Shown here piece by piece: positions 20,550-30,201 of a DNA stretch of 64,000 bases (positions are counted from its first letter, which is position 1; every line of letters starts with the position of its first letter). A model generated the notes under the pieces. That model ran no database searches, was not told the DNA's origin, and saw only the letters and a list, made by a program, of their open reading frames with translations. A program made the translations under genes and the position numbers. Origin of the DNA: an uncultured Ruminococcus sp. (GTDB lineage: Bacteria > Bacillota > Clostridia > Oscillospirales > Ruminococcaceae); contig CANQJV010000001.1 in the NCBI GenBank assembly GCA_947624295.1, positions 62,001 to 126,000 on the forward strand. The letters run 5' to 3'.

Positions 20550-21536
20550 TCACTCTCCTATAAATTCCGCAAGAAGTTTAGCAGTATTCACCACGTCCGC
20601 AATGTCAATTACTTCAGCAGGAGTGTGCATATTCCGCAAAGGTATCGATACCGTGCAAGCTTTTGCGCCGTGGTCAGCGTACTGGTCAGCGTTAGTGGAG
20701 GTTAAGCCGTTCATGACTTCTATCTGATACGGTAAATTCCCCTCTCTTGCTGTTTTCACAAGTTCATCTGATATTTCCCGTGAAAGTGACGGCGATACTC
20801 CTATCATAGCTCCTTTCCCGAGATAACCGCATTTCTTGGAATCCTCTCCCTGCGCCATCGCAAAAGATACATCTACAGCAACAGCTATATCAGGATTCAA
20901 TATATTTGCGGTGATTTTAGCACCTCGTTCGCCCAGCTCCTCCTGCGTAGTAAATGCTATGGCAAGATTGTATTTCAAAGTCCTGCCTTTCAGCAAATCA
21001 AGAGCGTACAGAATTGTTGCAACTCCGCTCCTGTCGTCTAATGCTCCCCCCGTAATGCGGTTATTCAGCAATTCCCTGCACGGTACGTCAAAATTCACAA
21101 TATCGCCCAAAGATACAATTTCTTCGAGTTCAGCTCCCGTTAAGCCCGTATCAATCGCCATATCTTCAATTTCGGGGATTTGTTGATTACTTTTGGCGAG
21201 GTGAGGCGGTATCGAGCAGAATACTCCCCCGATATCTCTCGTGCCGTGGATAATCACCTGCTGAGCAGGCAACAGACGTTTATCAATACCACCAATATTT
21301 GCAACTTTAATAAAGCCCTGCTCCGTGACGCTTGTGACTATAAAGCCTACTTGGTCAATATGTGCGTCAAGAACAATTGTTTGCTTATCTTCGGAAAAAT
21401 CCCCGTAACGGCAGATTATATTCCCGTGGGAAATCTCGGTTCCGCCGTATTGTTTCAGCACATCTGCGCAGAACATAACGGCTTGTGATTCATCTGACTG
21501 CGATAAAGCAGTGATAATTTTAGTAGTAATATCCAT
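20550..21536 (-). CDS. M42-family metallopeptidase (tandem paralogue)
   Basis: DAHIDQVGFIVTSV, ALDDRSGVATIL, TTQEELGERGAK. Confidence 0.85.
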   Translation of the reverse strand: MDITTKIITALSQSDESQAVMFCADVLKQYGGTEISHGNIICRYGDFSEDKQTIVLDAHIDQVGFIVTSVTEQGFIKVANIGGIDKRLLPAQQVIIHGTRDIGGVFCSIPPHLAKSNQQIPEIEDMAIDTGLTGAELEEIVSLGDIVNFDVPCRELLNNRITGGALDDRSGVATILYALDLLKGRTLKYNLAIAFTTQEELGERGAKITANILNPDIAVAVDVSFAMAQGEDSKKCGYLGKGAMIGVSPSLSREISDELVKTAREGNLPYQIEVMNGLTSTNADQYADHGAKACTVSIPLRNMHTPAEVIDIADVVNTAKLLAEFIGE

Positions 21537-21777
21537 AAACAAAATTCCTTTCTGAATTATTCAGACTTATATTATATCACATTTCTATCCATATTACAAG
21601 AGTTATAATAAAATAAATTGTAAATTAAAACTGTCTGCATTGGTTTGCCACTTATATTACAATACTGCAATATTTTTCAAGTATAAACTGAATTATAGCA
21701 GTATTTTTTATTATTCACCATTTGTTAAACAAAGAGCATATAATAATATTATCAAATTATTTATGAGGTGAATTTCA

Positions 21778-22530
21778 ATGCTTATATTTGCAAAAATACT
21801 TGAAACAGAAAAAAACCGCATACTTGTCATGGATTTAAATACAAATCAGGAAGTTGCAATAAATCTTCAATGTGGCTGTAAATTCAAAGTTGGTGACATG
21901 ATTCAGATTGTCTATAATGGCATGATGACTATGAGTATTCCGCCACAGATAAATGCACAAAGAATAATGGTAATAAATGCAGATAATTCAATGCCGTATC
22001 TTGTTGAATACAGCAGAATACTTAACAATATGATAAATGAAATGACAAGTACTGACCTTACAGACAGTATTTCTCATAACTTCATTGTTCAAATGATACC
22101 GCATCACAAAGCTGCTATTGAAATGTCTGAAAACATTCTGAAATATACTGATAGCACTGAACTTTCAGGAATTGCAAAAAATATCATTGCAGAGCAGACG
22201 GAGAGTATAAATAATATGGAGAATATTTTGAATGGATGTGAATGTCTAAAGAATACCGAATGTGAAGTAAGAACATATCAGCGAAACGTCTCACGTATAA
22301 CAGGAGTAATGTTTTCAGCTATGGGCAATTCTTTTTCAGATAACAGCGTGAATTGCAATTTTATACGTGAAATGATACCGCACCATGAAGGAGCAGTGAA
22401 AATGTCAGAAAATGCACTGAGATTTTCAATCTGTCCTGAACTCAAGCCAATTCTTTCTGTCATTATCACTTCACAACGGCAAGGTATACGAAATATGAAA
22501 AATATTGCCGGCAGACTTAAATGCAAATAA
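21778..22530 (+). CDS. Protein with two DUF305-like repeats
   Basis: Two copies of F(I/V)xxMIPHHxxAxxMSEN: NFIVQMIPHHKAAIEMSEN and NFIREMIPHHEGAVKMSEN. Confidence 0.7.
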   Translation: MLIFAKILETEKNRILVMDLNTNQEVAINLQCGCKFKVGDMIQIVYNGMMTMSIPPQINAQRIMVINADNSMPYLVEYSRILNNMINEMTSTDLTDSISHNFIVQMIPHHKAAIEMSENILKYTDSTELSGIAKNIIAEQTESINNMENILNGCECLKNTECEVRTYQRNVSRITGVMFSAMGNSFSDNSVNCNFIREMIPHHEGAVKMSENALRFSICPELKPILSVIITSQRQGIRNMKNIAGRLKCK

Positions 22531-22558
22531 AAAGAGCAGGATTTTTGTCCTGCTCTTT
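22531..22558. terminator. Rho-independent terminator
   Basis: AAAGAGCAGGATTTTTGTCCTGCTCTTT. Confidence 0.85.
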
Positions 22559-22606
22559 GAATTTCGGGATTAGTAGATACTTCTGCGGATTGTGCAGGCT
22601 GTACGC

Positions 22607-25600
22607 TTATTTGAAATAATTTACACCGCTCTCGAAAATATGCTGGTCTTTGTTGCCTGAAACGTTCTTGCAGATATAGTTGCCTTTACGTTCAGAATGA
22701 CCCATTTTCCCGAAAATACGTCCGTCAGGTGAAGTAATGCCCTCTATAGCCTCAACAGAAGTGTTAGGGTTGAAACGTATATTCATAGACGGAGAGCCGT
22801 CCAAATCAACGTACTGTGTAGCTATCTGCCCATTATTCGCCATTTGCTGAATCAGTTCCGCCGGAGCAACAAAACGTCCCTCGCCATGAGAAATCGGCAC
22901 ACAATGAACGTCATCTACTTTAGTACCGTACAGCCACGGGCTTTTGTTGGAAGATACCCTTGTATAGACCATTTTGGACTGGTGGCGATTGATTGTATTA
23001 AAAGTAAGCGTAGGTGAGTTATCGCACATATCGGTAATTTCACCATAAGGCACTAAGCCTAACTTCACCAGAGCCTGAAAACCGTTGCATATTCCCAACA
23101 TAAGCCCGTCACGGTTCTTAAGTAAATCGTGTACAGCGTCCTTGATTTGGGGATTCCTGAAGAATGCCGTAATAAATTTAGCACTGCCCTCAGGTTCATC
23201 GCCGCCGCTGAAACCTCCAGGTATCATAATGATTTGTGCCTGCTTGATTTTCTCAGCGAAGTACTCAACGGACTGTTCTATATCACTCGCAGAAAGATTA
23301 CGTATTACAGCAGTTTCAGCGACTGCACCTGCTTTCTCGAAAGCTCTCACAGTATCATATTCGCAGTTAGTACCGGGGAAAACAGGTATCAGCACACGAG
23401 GTTTAGCGAATTTTTCAGCTGATGAGAGTTTGACAGTATTTTTATAGCTGTAAATTTCGGGTTTGGAATCAGTAGTTTTGATATTGCAAGAGAACACGGG
23501 TTCAAGCTTATTTTCCCATACTCTCTGCAAATTATCGAGGTTTACGGTGTAGTCAAGCGTATGTATTTTGTAATCAGGGATAGTTTTACCGATAACTTCC
23601 TCATCGTCTGAAGGTTCGCCCGTAAGCTCAATAATAAATCCGCCGTAACACGGTTTATAGAGCATTTCAGAAGCGATACGCTTAGTGAACTCGAAACCTA
23701 TCTTGTTACCAAAAGACATTTTAGCGATACCCTCAGCTATACCGCCGAATCCGACAGTCCAGACAGCAGCAGCTCTTCCGGCGGAAATAATCTCCTCAAC
23801 TTTATCGAAAACAGCTTTCACGCTGTCGAACACGGGCAAATTATTTATATCATAGTCGGGAGCGATGTAGATAACTTTGTTGCCTGCCTTTTTGAACTCC
23901 GTGGAAACGACTTTGTCAGCTTTAGCGAGTGAAACTGCGAACGATACGAGAGTTGGCGGAACGTCGATATTCTCGAAAGTACCCGACATTGAGTCTTTAC
24001 CGCCTATAGCACCGCAGCCAAGCTCCAATTGAGCCTTGAATGCGCCCAAAAGTGCGGACATAGGCTTACCCCAACGCTGAGGGTTATTGTTAGTGCGCTC
24101 GAAGTACTCCTGAAAAGTAAGCCAGCACTTTTTATATGAACCGCCAACAGCGACGATTTTAGCGACGGACTCGACTACAGCAAAAATTGCACTATGGTAT
24201 GGACTTCTTACGGCGACATTAGGGTTATAGCCCCAACCCATAAGCGAACAAGTGTTTGTTTCGCCTTTGAGTACAGGTAATTTGCAAGCCATAGCTTGAG
24301 AGGGTGTTAACTGATATACACCTCCGAACGGCATAAGGACAGTACCTGCGCCTATAGTGGAGTCGAATTTTTCAACGAGACCTTTTTGCGAACAGATGTT
24401 CAGTTTGCCCATAAGGTCAGACCACTGTTCAGGAGAATCAACTATTTTAGCGGTATCGAAGTCATCAGGTTCAGCGATAGTTATGTTGGTGTACTTAGTT
24501 GCGCCGTTGGAATTAAGAAACTCACGGGAGAGGTCAACGATAGTTTTACCATTCCAGACCATTTTCAAGCGAGGTTCGTCGACTACGTCCGCAACGAGAG
24601 TAGCCTCAAGGTTTTCCTTGTGAGCCTCCTCCATAAACTTATCAACATCTTCGGGAGCGATGACTACAGCCATACGTTCCTGCGATTCGGATATAGCTAT
24701 TTCAGTGCCGTCGAGACCGTCGTATTTTTTGGGGACAGCGTCCAGATTGATAACAAGCCCGTCAGTGAGTTCACCTATAGCGACAGACACACCGCCTGCT
24801 CCGAAATCGTTGCAGCGTTTAATCATTTTCGTGACAGCGGGATTCCTGAACAGCCGCTGTAATTTTCTTTCTTCGGGAGGGTTACCCTTTTGGACTTCAG
24901 CACCGCAGTGTTCGAGAGATTCAACGGTGTGCGACTTAGATGAGCCTGTAGCACCTCCGCAGCCGTCACGGCCTGTTTTACCGCCGAGGAGAATAACAAC
25001 ATCACCTGCAACAGGTTTATCACGGCGGATATTTTCAGCAGGAGCAGCACCGAGGACTGCACCTATTTCAAGGCGTTTAGCGACATAGCCGGGGTGATAT
25101 ATTTCAGCGACATGACCTGTAGCGAGACCGATTTGGTTGCCGTAGGAACTGTATCCGTCCGATGCTCCGAGAGTGATTTTTCTTTGGGGCAATTTGCCTT
25201 TGATAGTATCTTCCACGGGTACGAGAGGGTTCGCCGCACCGGTGACACGCATAGCCTGATAGACGTAGGAGCGTCCCGAAAGAGGGTCACGGATAGCACC
25301 GCCCAAGCAAGTAGCAGCACCGCCGAAAGGTTCAATTTCAGTAGGGTGGTTGTGAGTTTCGTTTTTGAACATCAAAATCCAGTCCTGCATTTCTCCGTCA
25401 ACGTCAGCTTTGATTTTAACAGAACAAGCGTTTATTTCCTCGCTTTCATCGAGGTCAGGCAATAAGCCGTCAGCTTTGAGTTTCTTAGCAGCAATAGTAG
25501 CTAAATCCATAAGAGTGACGGGTTTATTGTCCCTGCCCAACTCTTTGCGGACGTTGATGTATAAGTTATAAGTATCCCTGATATACGGCGTAACAATGCT

Positions 25601-26308
25601 TACGTCCTTGATATTGGTTGAGAACGTTGTATGACGGCAGTGGTCAGACCAGTACGTATCAATCATACGGATTTCGGTTATAGTAGGGTTACGGTGTTCT
25701 TTTTTGAAGTAATCCTGACAGAATTTAATATCATCGTAATCCATAGCAAGCCCGAGTTTGTCCACAAGTTTAGCGAGAGCGGTTTTATCTAAGTCAATAA
25801 AGCCGTCAACAGTCGCAACAGTGGTGGGGATATTGTAGTCAGTATCGAGTGTATCAGGCAAATCAAGTGATGCTTCACGGCATTCAACGGGGTTGATGAG
25901 GTAAGCCTTGATTCGGTTGAAATCTTCATCGGAAATATCCCCGTCAATTATGTAAACTCTTGCATTGCGGACACGGCAGCGTTCACCCTGACAGAGAATC
26001 TGAATACACTGTTCGCAACTGTCAGCACGCTGGTCGAATTGACCGGGTAAGTACTCTACAGCGAAAATACGTTCGTTGTCGGAGAGTTTGGGTAACTCCT
26101 TGTAAGTGACATCAACAGCAGGTTCAGAGAAAACGGTATTGACAGCGGAGTTGAAAACTTCTTCAGAGAGGTGGTCAGCGTCGTACCTGTTGAGAATCCT
26201 CAGACCACGCAAATCAAGTCTGAGGGCGGTGTTGATGTCGCTGAGAACTGATTTAGCTGAAACAGCGAACTCTTGTTTTTTTTCTGAATAAATTCTGAAA
26301 ACGGACAT
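22607..26308 (-). CDS. purL: Phosphoribosylformylglycinamidine synthase, single-chain
   Basis: FKNETHNHPTEIEPFGGAATCLGGAIRDPLSGRSYVYQAMRVTG; C-terminal glutaminase MIPGGFSGGDEPEGSAKF, LGICNGFQAL. Confidence 0.96.
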   Translation of the reverse strand: MSVFRIYSEKKQEFAVSAKSVLSDINTALRLDLRGLRILNRYDADHLSEEVFNSAVNTVFSEPAVDVTYKELPKLSDNERIFAVEYLPGQFDQRADSCEQCIQILCQGERCRVRNARVYIIDGDISDEDFNRIKAYLINPVECREASLDLPDTLDTDYNIPTTVATVDGFIDLDKTALAKLVDKLGLAMDYDDIKFCQDYFKKEHRNPTITEIRMIDTYWSDHCRHTTFSTNIKDVSIVTPYIRDTYNLYINVRKELGRDNKPVTLMDLATIAAKKLKADGLLPDLDESEEINACSVKIKADVDGEMQDWILMFKNETHNHPTEIEPFGGAATCLGGAIRDPLSGRSYVYQAMRVTGAANPLVPVEDTIKGKLPQRKITLGASDGYSSYGNQIGLATGHVAEIYHPGYVAKRLEIGAVLGAAPAENIRRDKPVAGDVVILLGGKTGRDGCGGATGSSKSHTVESLEHCGAEVQKGNPPEERKLQRLFRNPAVTKMIKRCNDFGAGGVSVAIGELTDGLVINLDAVPKKYDGLDGTEIAISESQERMAVVIAPEDVDKFMEEAHKENLEATLVADVVDEPRLKMVWNGKTIVDLSREFLNSNGATKYTNITIAEPDDFDTAKIVDSPEQWSDLMGKLNICSQKGLVEKFDSTIGAGTVLMPFGGVYQLTPSQAMACKLPVLKGETNTCSLMGWGYNPNVAVRSPYHSAIFAVVESVAKIVAVGGSYKKCWLTFQEYFERTNNNPQRWGKPMSALLGAFKAQLELGCGAIGGKDSMSGTFENIDVPPTLVSFAVSLAKADKVVSTEFKKAGNKVIYIAPDYDINNLPVFDSVKAVFDKVEEIISAGRAAAVWTVGFGGIAEGIAKMSFGNKIGFEFTKRIASEMLYKPCYGGFIIELTGEPSDDEEVIGKTIPDYKIHTLDYTVNLDNLQRVWENKLEPVFSCNIKTTDSKPEIYSYKNTVKLSSAEKFAKPRVLIPVFPGTNCEYDTVRAFEKAGAVAETAVIRNLSASDIEQSVEYFAEKIKQAQIIMIPGGFSGGDEPEGSAKFITAFFRNPQIKDAVHDLLKNRDGLMLGICNGFQALVKLGLVPYGEITDMCDNSPTLTFNTINRHQSKMVYTRVSSNKSPWLYGTKVDDVHCVPISHGEGRFVAPAELIQQMANNGQIATQYVDLDGSPSMNIRFNPNTSVEAIEGITSPDGRIFGKMGHSERKGNYICKNVSGNKDQHIFESGVNYFK

Positions 26309-26404
26309 AATAATCCTCCAATCTTAAATTAGCTTAATTAGCTTAATTAACTGAAAATATTTCACCAAGGCGATAGTCACTGACGAACAACTGTTTAATA
26401 AGCA

Positions 26405-27706
26405 TTAAACCGAAAATATCTCGCCAAGGCAGTAGTCACCACGGCTTTCTATTATTATAACATAAAAAATCTGATTACGCAAACTTTTTTTAGAATTTGT
26501 GCGTAATATTTTGACGGGAGAGCCGTCCGGAGCGTGACCCTGATGAAATTCAGGGGAAGTTTCCCGTTCAAAGAGTACTGGGAGAATTTTCCCGACAAGG
26601 CTTGAGAGATATTTTTGCTGTAGCTTTTCAGCGAGAGCTTTCATAACGTCAGCACGGTTCGCCTTGATATTTTTGGGAATTTGAGGTAGCTTTTCAGCGG
26701 GAGTGCCTTTGCGGACGGAGTACTGAAAAACGTGCATTTTAGCGAACCCGACTTTTTCAGCGAAAGCAAGCGATTCAGCAAATTCTGTATCGGATTCCAG
26801 CGGAAAGCCTACCATAATATCGGTAGTAACAGCAGAATCGGGGAATATAGAGCGGATTTTTTCAACGAGAGCGAAATACTCATCAGGGGAATATTTTCTG
26901 TTCATACGCCTGAGAGTATCAGCAGAACCGCTTTGCAATGAGAGATGAAACTGCGGGCAGAATTTAGGCTGACGGAAGAGACGGAGCAAGTCGTCATCGG
27001 AAATCATTTCAGGCTCAAGCGAACCGAGGCGGACACGTTCAATTCCACTGATTTTACAACATTTCTCGACAGCGTCAGCGAGATTCAAGCCGTATTCTTT
27101 GCCGTAGAAAGCGAGATTTATCCCGACGAGGACGAGTTCCTTGTGACCTGCTTGTGCGAGAGTTTCAGCTTCCCTGACGAGCGAATCAATAGGTTTACTC
27201 CTGCACCGTCCACGGGCGTAAGGGATAATGCAGTAGGAGCAGAACGAGTTACAGCCGTCCTGTATCTTGAGGAAAGCACGGGTTTTATCAGTAGAATTGC
27301 AGGGAATATCCTCGAATAAGTCTTGAGGGGAATATTCAGGTACATCAACGATTTTGTGCCTGCTGTCGATTATCTGCGAGACGAGTGCAGGGAGATTCTC
27401 TCTGTTTTTAGTACCGGTGATTATATCAGCGTCAGGGCAAATATCAGCGATATTACTTGATACTTGTGGTAGACAGCCGGTGAGAATAATAATAGAATCG
27501 GGATGATTTCTGCGGAGTTTGCGTACTTTGTAGAGAGACTTGCTGTCACCGTTGCTTGTGACGGTGCAGGAGTTAACAACGAAAATATCGGCATCGAATT
27601 CAGAATCAGCGAGAGTAAAGCCTGCGTTTGTGAAGCAGTCCCTTATGCAATCAGTTTCGTATTGACTGACCTTGCACCCGAAAGTTATAAAATAGACTTT
27701 ATGCAA
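26405..27706 (-). CDS. mtaB: MtaB-like tRNA (t6A) methylthiotransferase
   Basis: TFGCKVSQYETD, FLKIQDGCNSFCSYCIIPYARGRCRS radical-SAM motif; TTG start after gaggtgaaataa. Confidence 0.88.
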   Translation of the reverse strand: MHKVYFITFGCKVSQYETDCIRDCFTNAGFTLADSEFDADIFVVNSCTVTSNGDSKSLYKVRKLRRNHPDSIIILTGCLPQVSSNIADICPDADIITGTKNRENLPALVSQIIDSRHKIVDVPEYSPQDLFEDIPCNSTDKTRAFLKIQDGCNSFCSYCIIPYARGRCRSKPIDSLVREAETLAQAGHKELVLVGINLAFYGKEYGLNLADAVEKCCKISGIERVRLGSLEPEMISDDDLLRLFRQPKFCPQFHLSLQSGSADTLRRMNRKYSPDEYFALVEKIRSIFPDSAVTTDIMVGFPLESDTEFAESLAFAEKVGFAKMHVFQYSVRKGTPAEKLPQIPKNIKANRADVMKALAEKLQQKYLSSLVGKILPVLFERETSPEFHQGHAPDGSPVKILRTNSKKSLRNQIFYVIIIESRGDYCLGEIFSV

Positions 27707-27861
27707 TTATTTCACCTCATTATCACAAATTTATAACTTGCTTTTCAAGAAAATATTGCACAAAAATCAACATATACTTTTGTGCAGTATAAATATATCT
27801 AAAAACTTTTGATAAAAAAACAATATAAATATGCTAAAGTAACGAATTTATCAAAAAGCTC

Positions 27862-27890
27862 TTGACATTGGAGCAGATACGTGTTATTAT
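27862..27890 (+). promoter_or_regulatory. Sigma-A-type promoter of the HPr-like gene
   Basis: TTGACA - 17 bp - TATTAT. Confidence 0.65.
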
Positions 27891-27974
27891 ATACTTGCGG
27901 GAACGGAAAACCGCAATTGGAAAAAGAAATAAACAAGAACACACACATTTACGAACATTAGCAGGAGGTAAATT

Positions 27975-28205
27975 ATGATTAAAACAACAATTTCACTTCA
28001 GGCAATCAATGATGTCAAGGATTTCGTCAACATCGTTATGAAGTACGAATATGACATTGACCTTGTTTCAGGCAGATACGCAGTAGATGCGAAGTCAATT
28101 ATGGGCATTTTCAGCCTTGACCTTTCAAAGCCGATTGAACTCAACGCACATACTGATGATGCAGATGCATTTTTCGAGGAAATCGACAAATACATTGTTA
28201 AGTAA
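27975..28205 (+). CDS. HPr-like (Crh-like) protein lacking the active-site His
   Basis: 76 aa with DAKSIMGIFSLDLSKPIEL (Ser46 region of HPr); the HARPA region reads LQAINDVKDF. Confidence 0.7.
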   Translation: MIKTTISLQAINDVKDFVNIVMKYEYDIDLVSGRYAVDAKSIMGIFSLDLSKPIELNAHTDDADAFFEEIDKYIVK

Positions 28206-28239
28206 GCTATCCACAACCTTCAAATGTTTTTTTTGCATT

Positions 28240-28272
28240 AACGCTCCTGAATAATTTTTTAGGGGCGTTTTT
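28240..28272 (+). terminator. Rho-independent terminator
   Basis: AACGCTCCTGAATAATTTTTTAGGGGCGTTTTT. Confidence 0.7.
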
Positions 28273-28461
28273 GCGTGCGGTTTGCTGAAAAATATTTGAA
28301 AATTTCACAAAATTTTGTGCAGAATTGCTTAATTTGCCTGATTTTCTTGAAAAAACTGAAAAAACTGAAAATCTGAAAAAATTTCCCTGTATGAATAAAC
28401 ATGGCAGGCGATTGCAATAATAATAACGGGCGTTGCTTACGTCGGAAAGAGGTGTTCATTT

Positions 28462-28683
28462 ATGTGGGATAAAATAGCACTCATTCTCCTTATAATAGGA
28501 GGAATCAACTGGGGATTGGTAGGCATTTTTGAGCTTGACCTTGTTGCATGGCTTTTAGGCGGTGCAGGAAGTCTCTTAGCAAGGGCAGTCTACATTCTTG
28601 TAGCAATATCGGCGATATGGTGTATATCTCTGCTTTTCAGGAGAGACGACCAGCTTGCATTTGATGCCGTGAACAAGCAATAA
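28462..28683 (+). CDS. DUF378-like small membrane protein
   Basis: DKIALILLIIGGINWGLVGIFELDLVAWLLGG; two hydrophobic segments. Confidence 0.75.
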   Translation: MWDKIALILLIIGGINWGLVGIFELDLVAWLLGGAGSLLARAVYILVAISAIWCISLLFRRDDQLAFDAVNKQ

Positions 28684-28720
28684 CCCATAGGCGTTCCTGA
28701 ACAGGATGCCGTACAGGAAT

Positions 28721-28842
28721 GGCGGAGAGTCCCCGCAAGCGGTTTAATTCTACTGTAATGTAAATTGCAAGCAAGCGTTCTTTGGGCAATTATAGGTTCA
28801 TGAACGGCGGAGAGTCTCCGCAGGCAGTTTAATTCTACTGTA
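28721..28842. repeat. Direct pair of palindromic repeats GGCGGAGAGTCYCCGCARGCRGTTTAATTCTACTGTA
   Basis: Copies starting at 28721 and 28806; each begins with the near-palindrome GCGGAGAGTCTCCGC. Confidence 0.7.
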
Positions 28843-28911
28843 GTAGAAGTATAACTTGTAAATCAGTGGTGAATTGCCTGAATTGGTAAATCACCGCTTA
28901 CATAGCAATAA

Positions 28912-28938
28912 AGGGGACTCGAAGTCCCCTAATTTTTT
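28912..28938 (+). terminator. Rho-independent terminator
   Basis: AGGGGACTCGAAGTCCCCTAATTTTTT. Confidence 0.75.
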
Positions 28939-28943
28939 TATAA

Positions 28944-29186
28944 TCAGTCACTTACATATGGTAAAAGAGCAACCTGTCTTGCTTTTTTTATAGCGACAGT
29001 AAGTTCTCTCTGGTGGAAAGCACAAGTGCCTGTAACACGTCTTGGAAGAATCTTGGCACGTTCAGTGATACATTTTCTGAGTTTAGCCAAATCCTTGTAA
29101 TCAATTCTCTCGATTCTGTCAGCGCAGAACATACAAACCTTTTTGCGAGGTTTTTTTGAAGGACGAGAATTTACATCTTTTTCCAT
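28944..29186 (-). CDS. rpsR: 30S ribosomal protein S18
   Basis: [63 protein letters not shown]. Confidence 0.97.
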   Translation of the reverse strand: MEKDVNSRPSKKPRKKVCMFCADRIERIDYKDLAKLRKCITERAKILPRRVTGTCAFHQRELTVAIKKARQVALLPYVSD

Positions 29187-29226
29187 GACAAATACTCCTT
29201 TCGAAAAAAATAGTGGTAATCAGCAA

Positions 29227-29724
29227 TCAGAACGGAACATCGCCGTCGCTGAGGATTTCCTCGAAGTCGCTGAGGTTTCCATAAGACATACTATCATTAT
29301 TTTGTGTAGGCTGTTGTGGTGCGAACTGCTGAGGGGCTGTTTGATTATTGTTATTGCTGTTGTTTTGTGGTGTGGAGTAATTACCGGTACCTGATTCAGC
29401 TTTTGAACCGCAAAATTCGACGTTATCGACAAGTACATCTGTATTGTAATGAGTTACATCCGGATATTTTTTATCCTGATAGTTATTATTTCTGAGAGTA
29501 CCTTCAACGCAAATCATACTGCCCTTTTTGAAGTAGCGGTTGATAAATTCAGCAGTTTGTCTCCATGCAACGCAATTGATAAAGTCGGCATCTCTTTCAC
29601 CTGTCTGCTTATTAGCAAATGGTCTATTGATTGCGACAGTAAATCTGCATGAAGAAATACCGCTTTGAGTCTGATTGAGATTAGGGTCAGCAGTAAGTCT
29701 GCCCATTAAAATAACCTTATTCAT
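29227..29724 (-). CDS. ssb: Single-stranded DNA-binding protein
   Basis: MNKVILMGRLTADPNLNQTQSGISSCRFTVAINR; acidic tail DFEEILSDGDVPF. Confidence 0.97.
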   Translation of the reverse strand: MNKVILMGRLTADPNLNQTQSGISSCRFTVAINRPFANKQTGERDADFINCVAWRQTAEFINRYFKKGSMICVEGTLRNNNYQDKKYPDVTHYNTDVLVDNVEFCGSKAESGTGNYSTPQNNSNNNNQTAPQQFAPQQPTQNNDSMSYGNLSDFEEILSDGDVPF

Positions 29725-29750
29725 CTGACATTCTCCTTTGACTGCATGGA

Positions 29751-30047
29751 TTATTCAACGACTGTAACGAGTGAACGGAGAATGCCGTCAGCGATGTTGA
29801 GACGTCTGGAGAGGTCAGCGGGGTAGTCTGGAGCTGACTGGAAAGTATAGATTACATAGTAACCTTCAGTTTCGTCCTCAATAGGGTATGCGAGCTTACG
29901 TTTACCCCATTCCTCGTTGACTTCAACATTTTCGGCGTGACGTTCGATTCTCTCCTTGAATTTCTTGATAAGAGCCTTCATAGGTTCCTCACCGTTTTTA
30001 AGGCTGAAAACGACCATAGCCTCGTAATTAGCGGATACCTTTGCCAT
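29751..30047 (-). CDS. rpsF: 30S ribosomal protein S6
   Basis: NYEAMVVFSLKNGEEPMKALIKKFKERIERHAENVEVNEEWGKRKLAYPIEDETEGYYVIYTF. Confidence 0.94.
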   Translation of the reverse strand: MAKVSANYEAMVVFSLKNGEEPMKALIKKFKERIERHAENVEVNEEWGKRKLAYPIEDETEGYYVIYTFQSAPDYPADLSRRLNIADGILRSLVTVVE

Positions 30048-30066
30048 AATAAACACCTCCTTCTGG

Positions 30067-30108
30067 ATTACGCCCGGCAACTTACTGCGGGCAAGGATAA
30101 CATAGTAA
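30067..30108 (-). ncRNA. Candidate structured rpsF leader (possible S6:S18-type ribosomal leader)
   Basis: Minus strand TTAC...GCCCGCAGTAAGTTGCCGGGCGTAA hairpin between the promoter and rpsF; identity not confirmed against a covariance model. Confidence 0.35.
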
Positions 30109-30142
30109 CCATGTTGACTAAAGTCATACACGGTACTTTAAT

Positions 30143-30171
30143 ATTATATCACAAAGGAAACAGCTTGTCAA
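30143..30171 (-). promoter_or_regulatory. Promoter of rpsF-ssb-rpsR
   Basis: Minus strand TTGACA - 17 bp - TATAAT. Confidence 0.7.
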
Positions 30172-30201
30172 GGGTTTTTATAAAATTAAATTATATAATT
30201 A

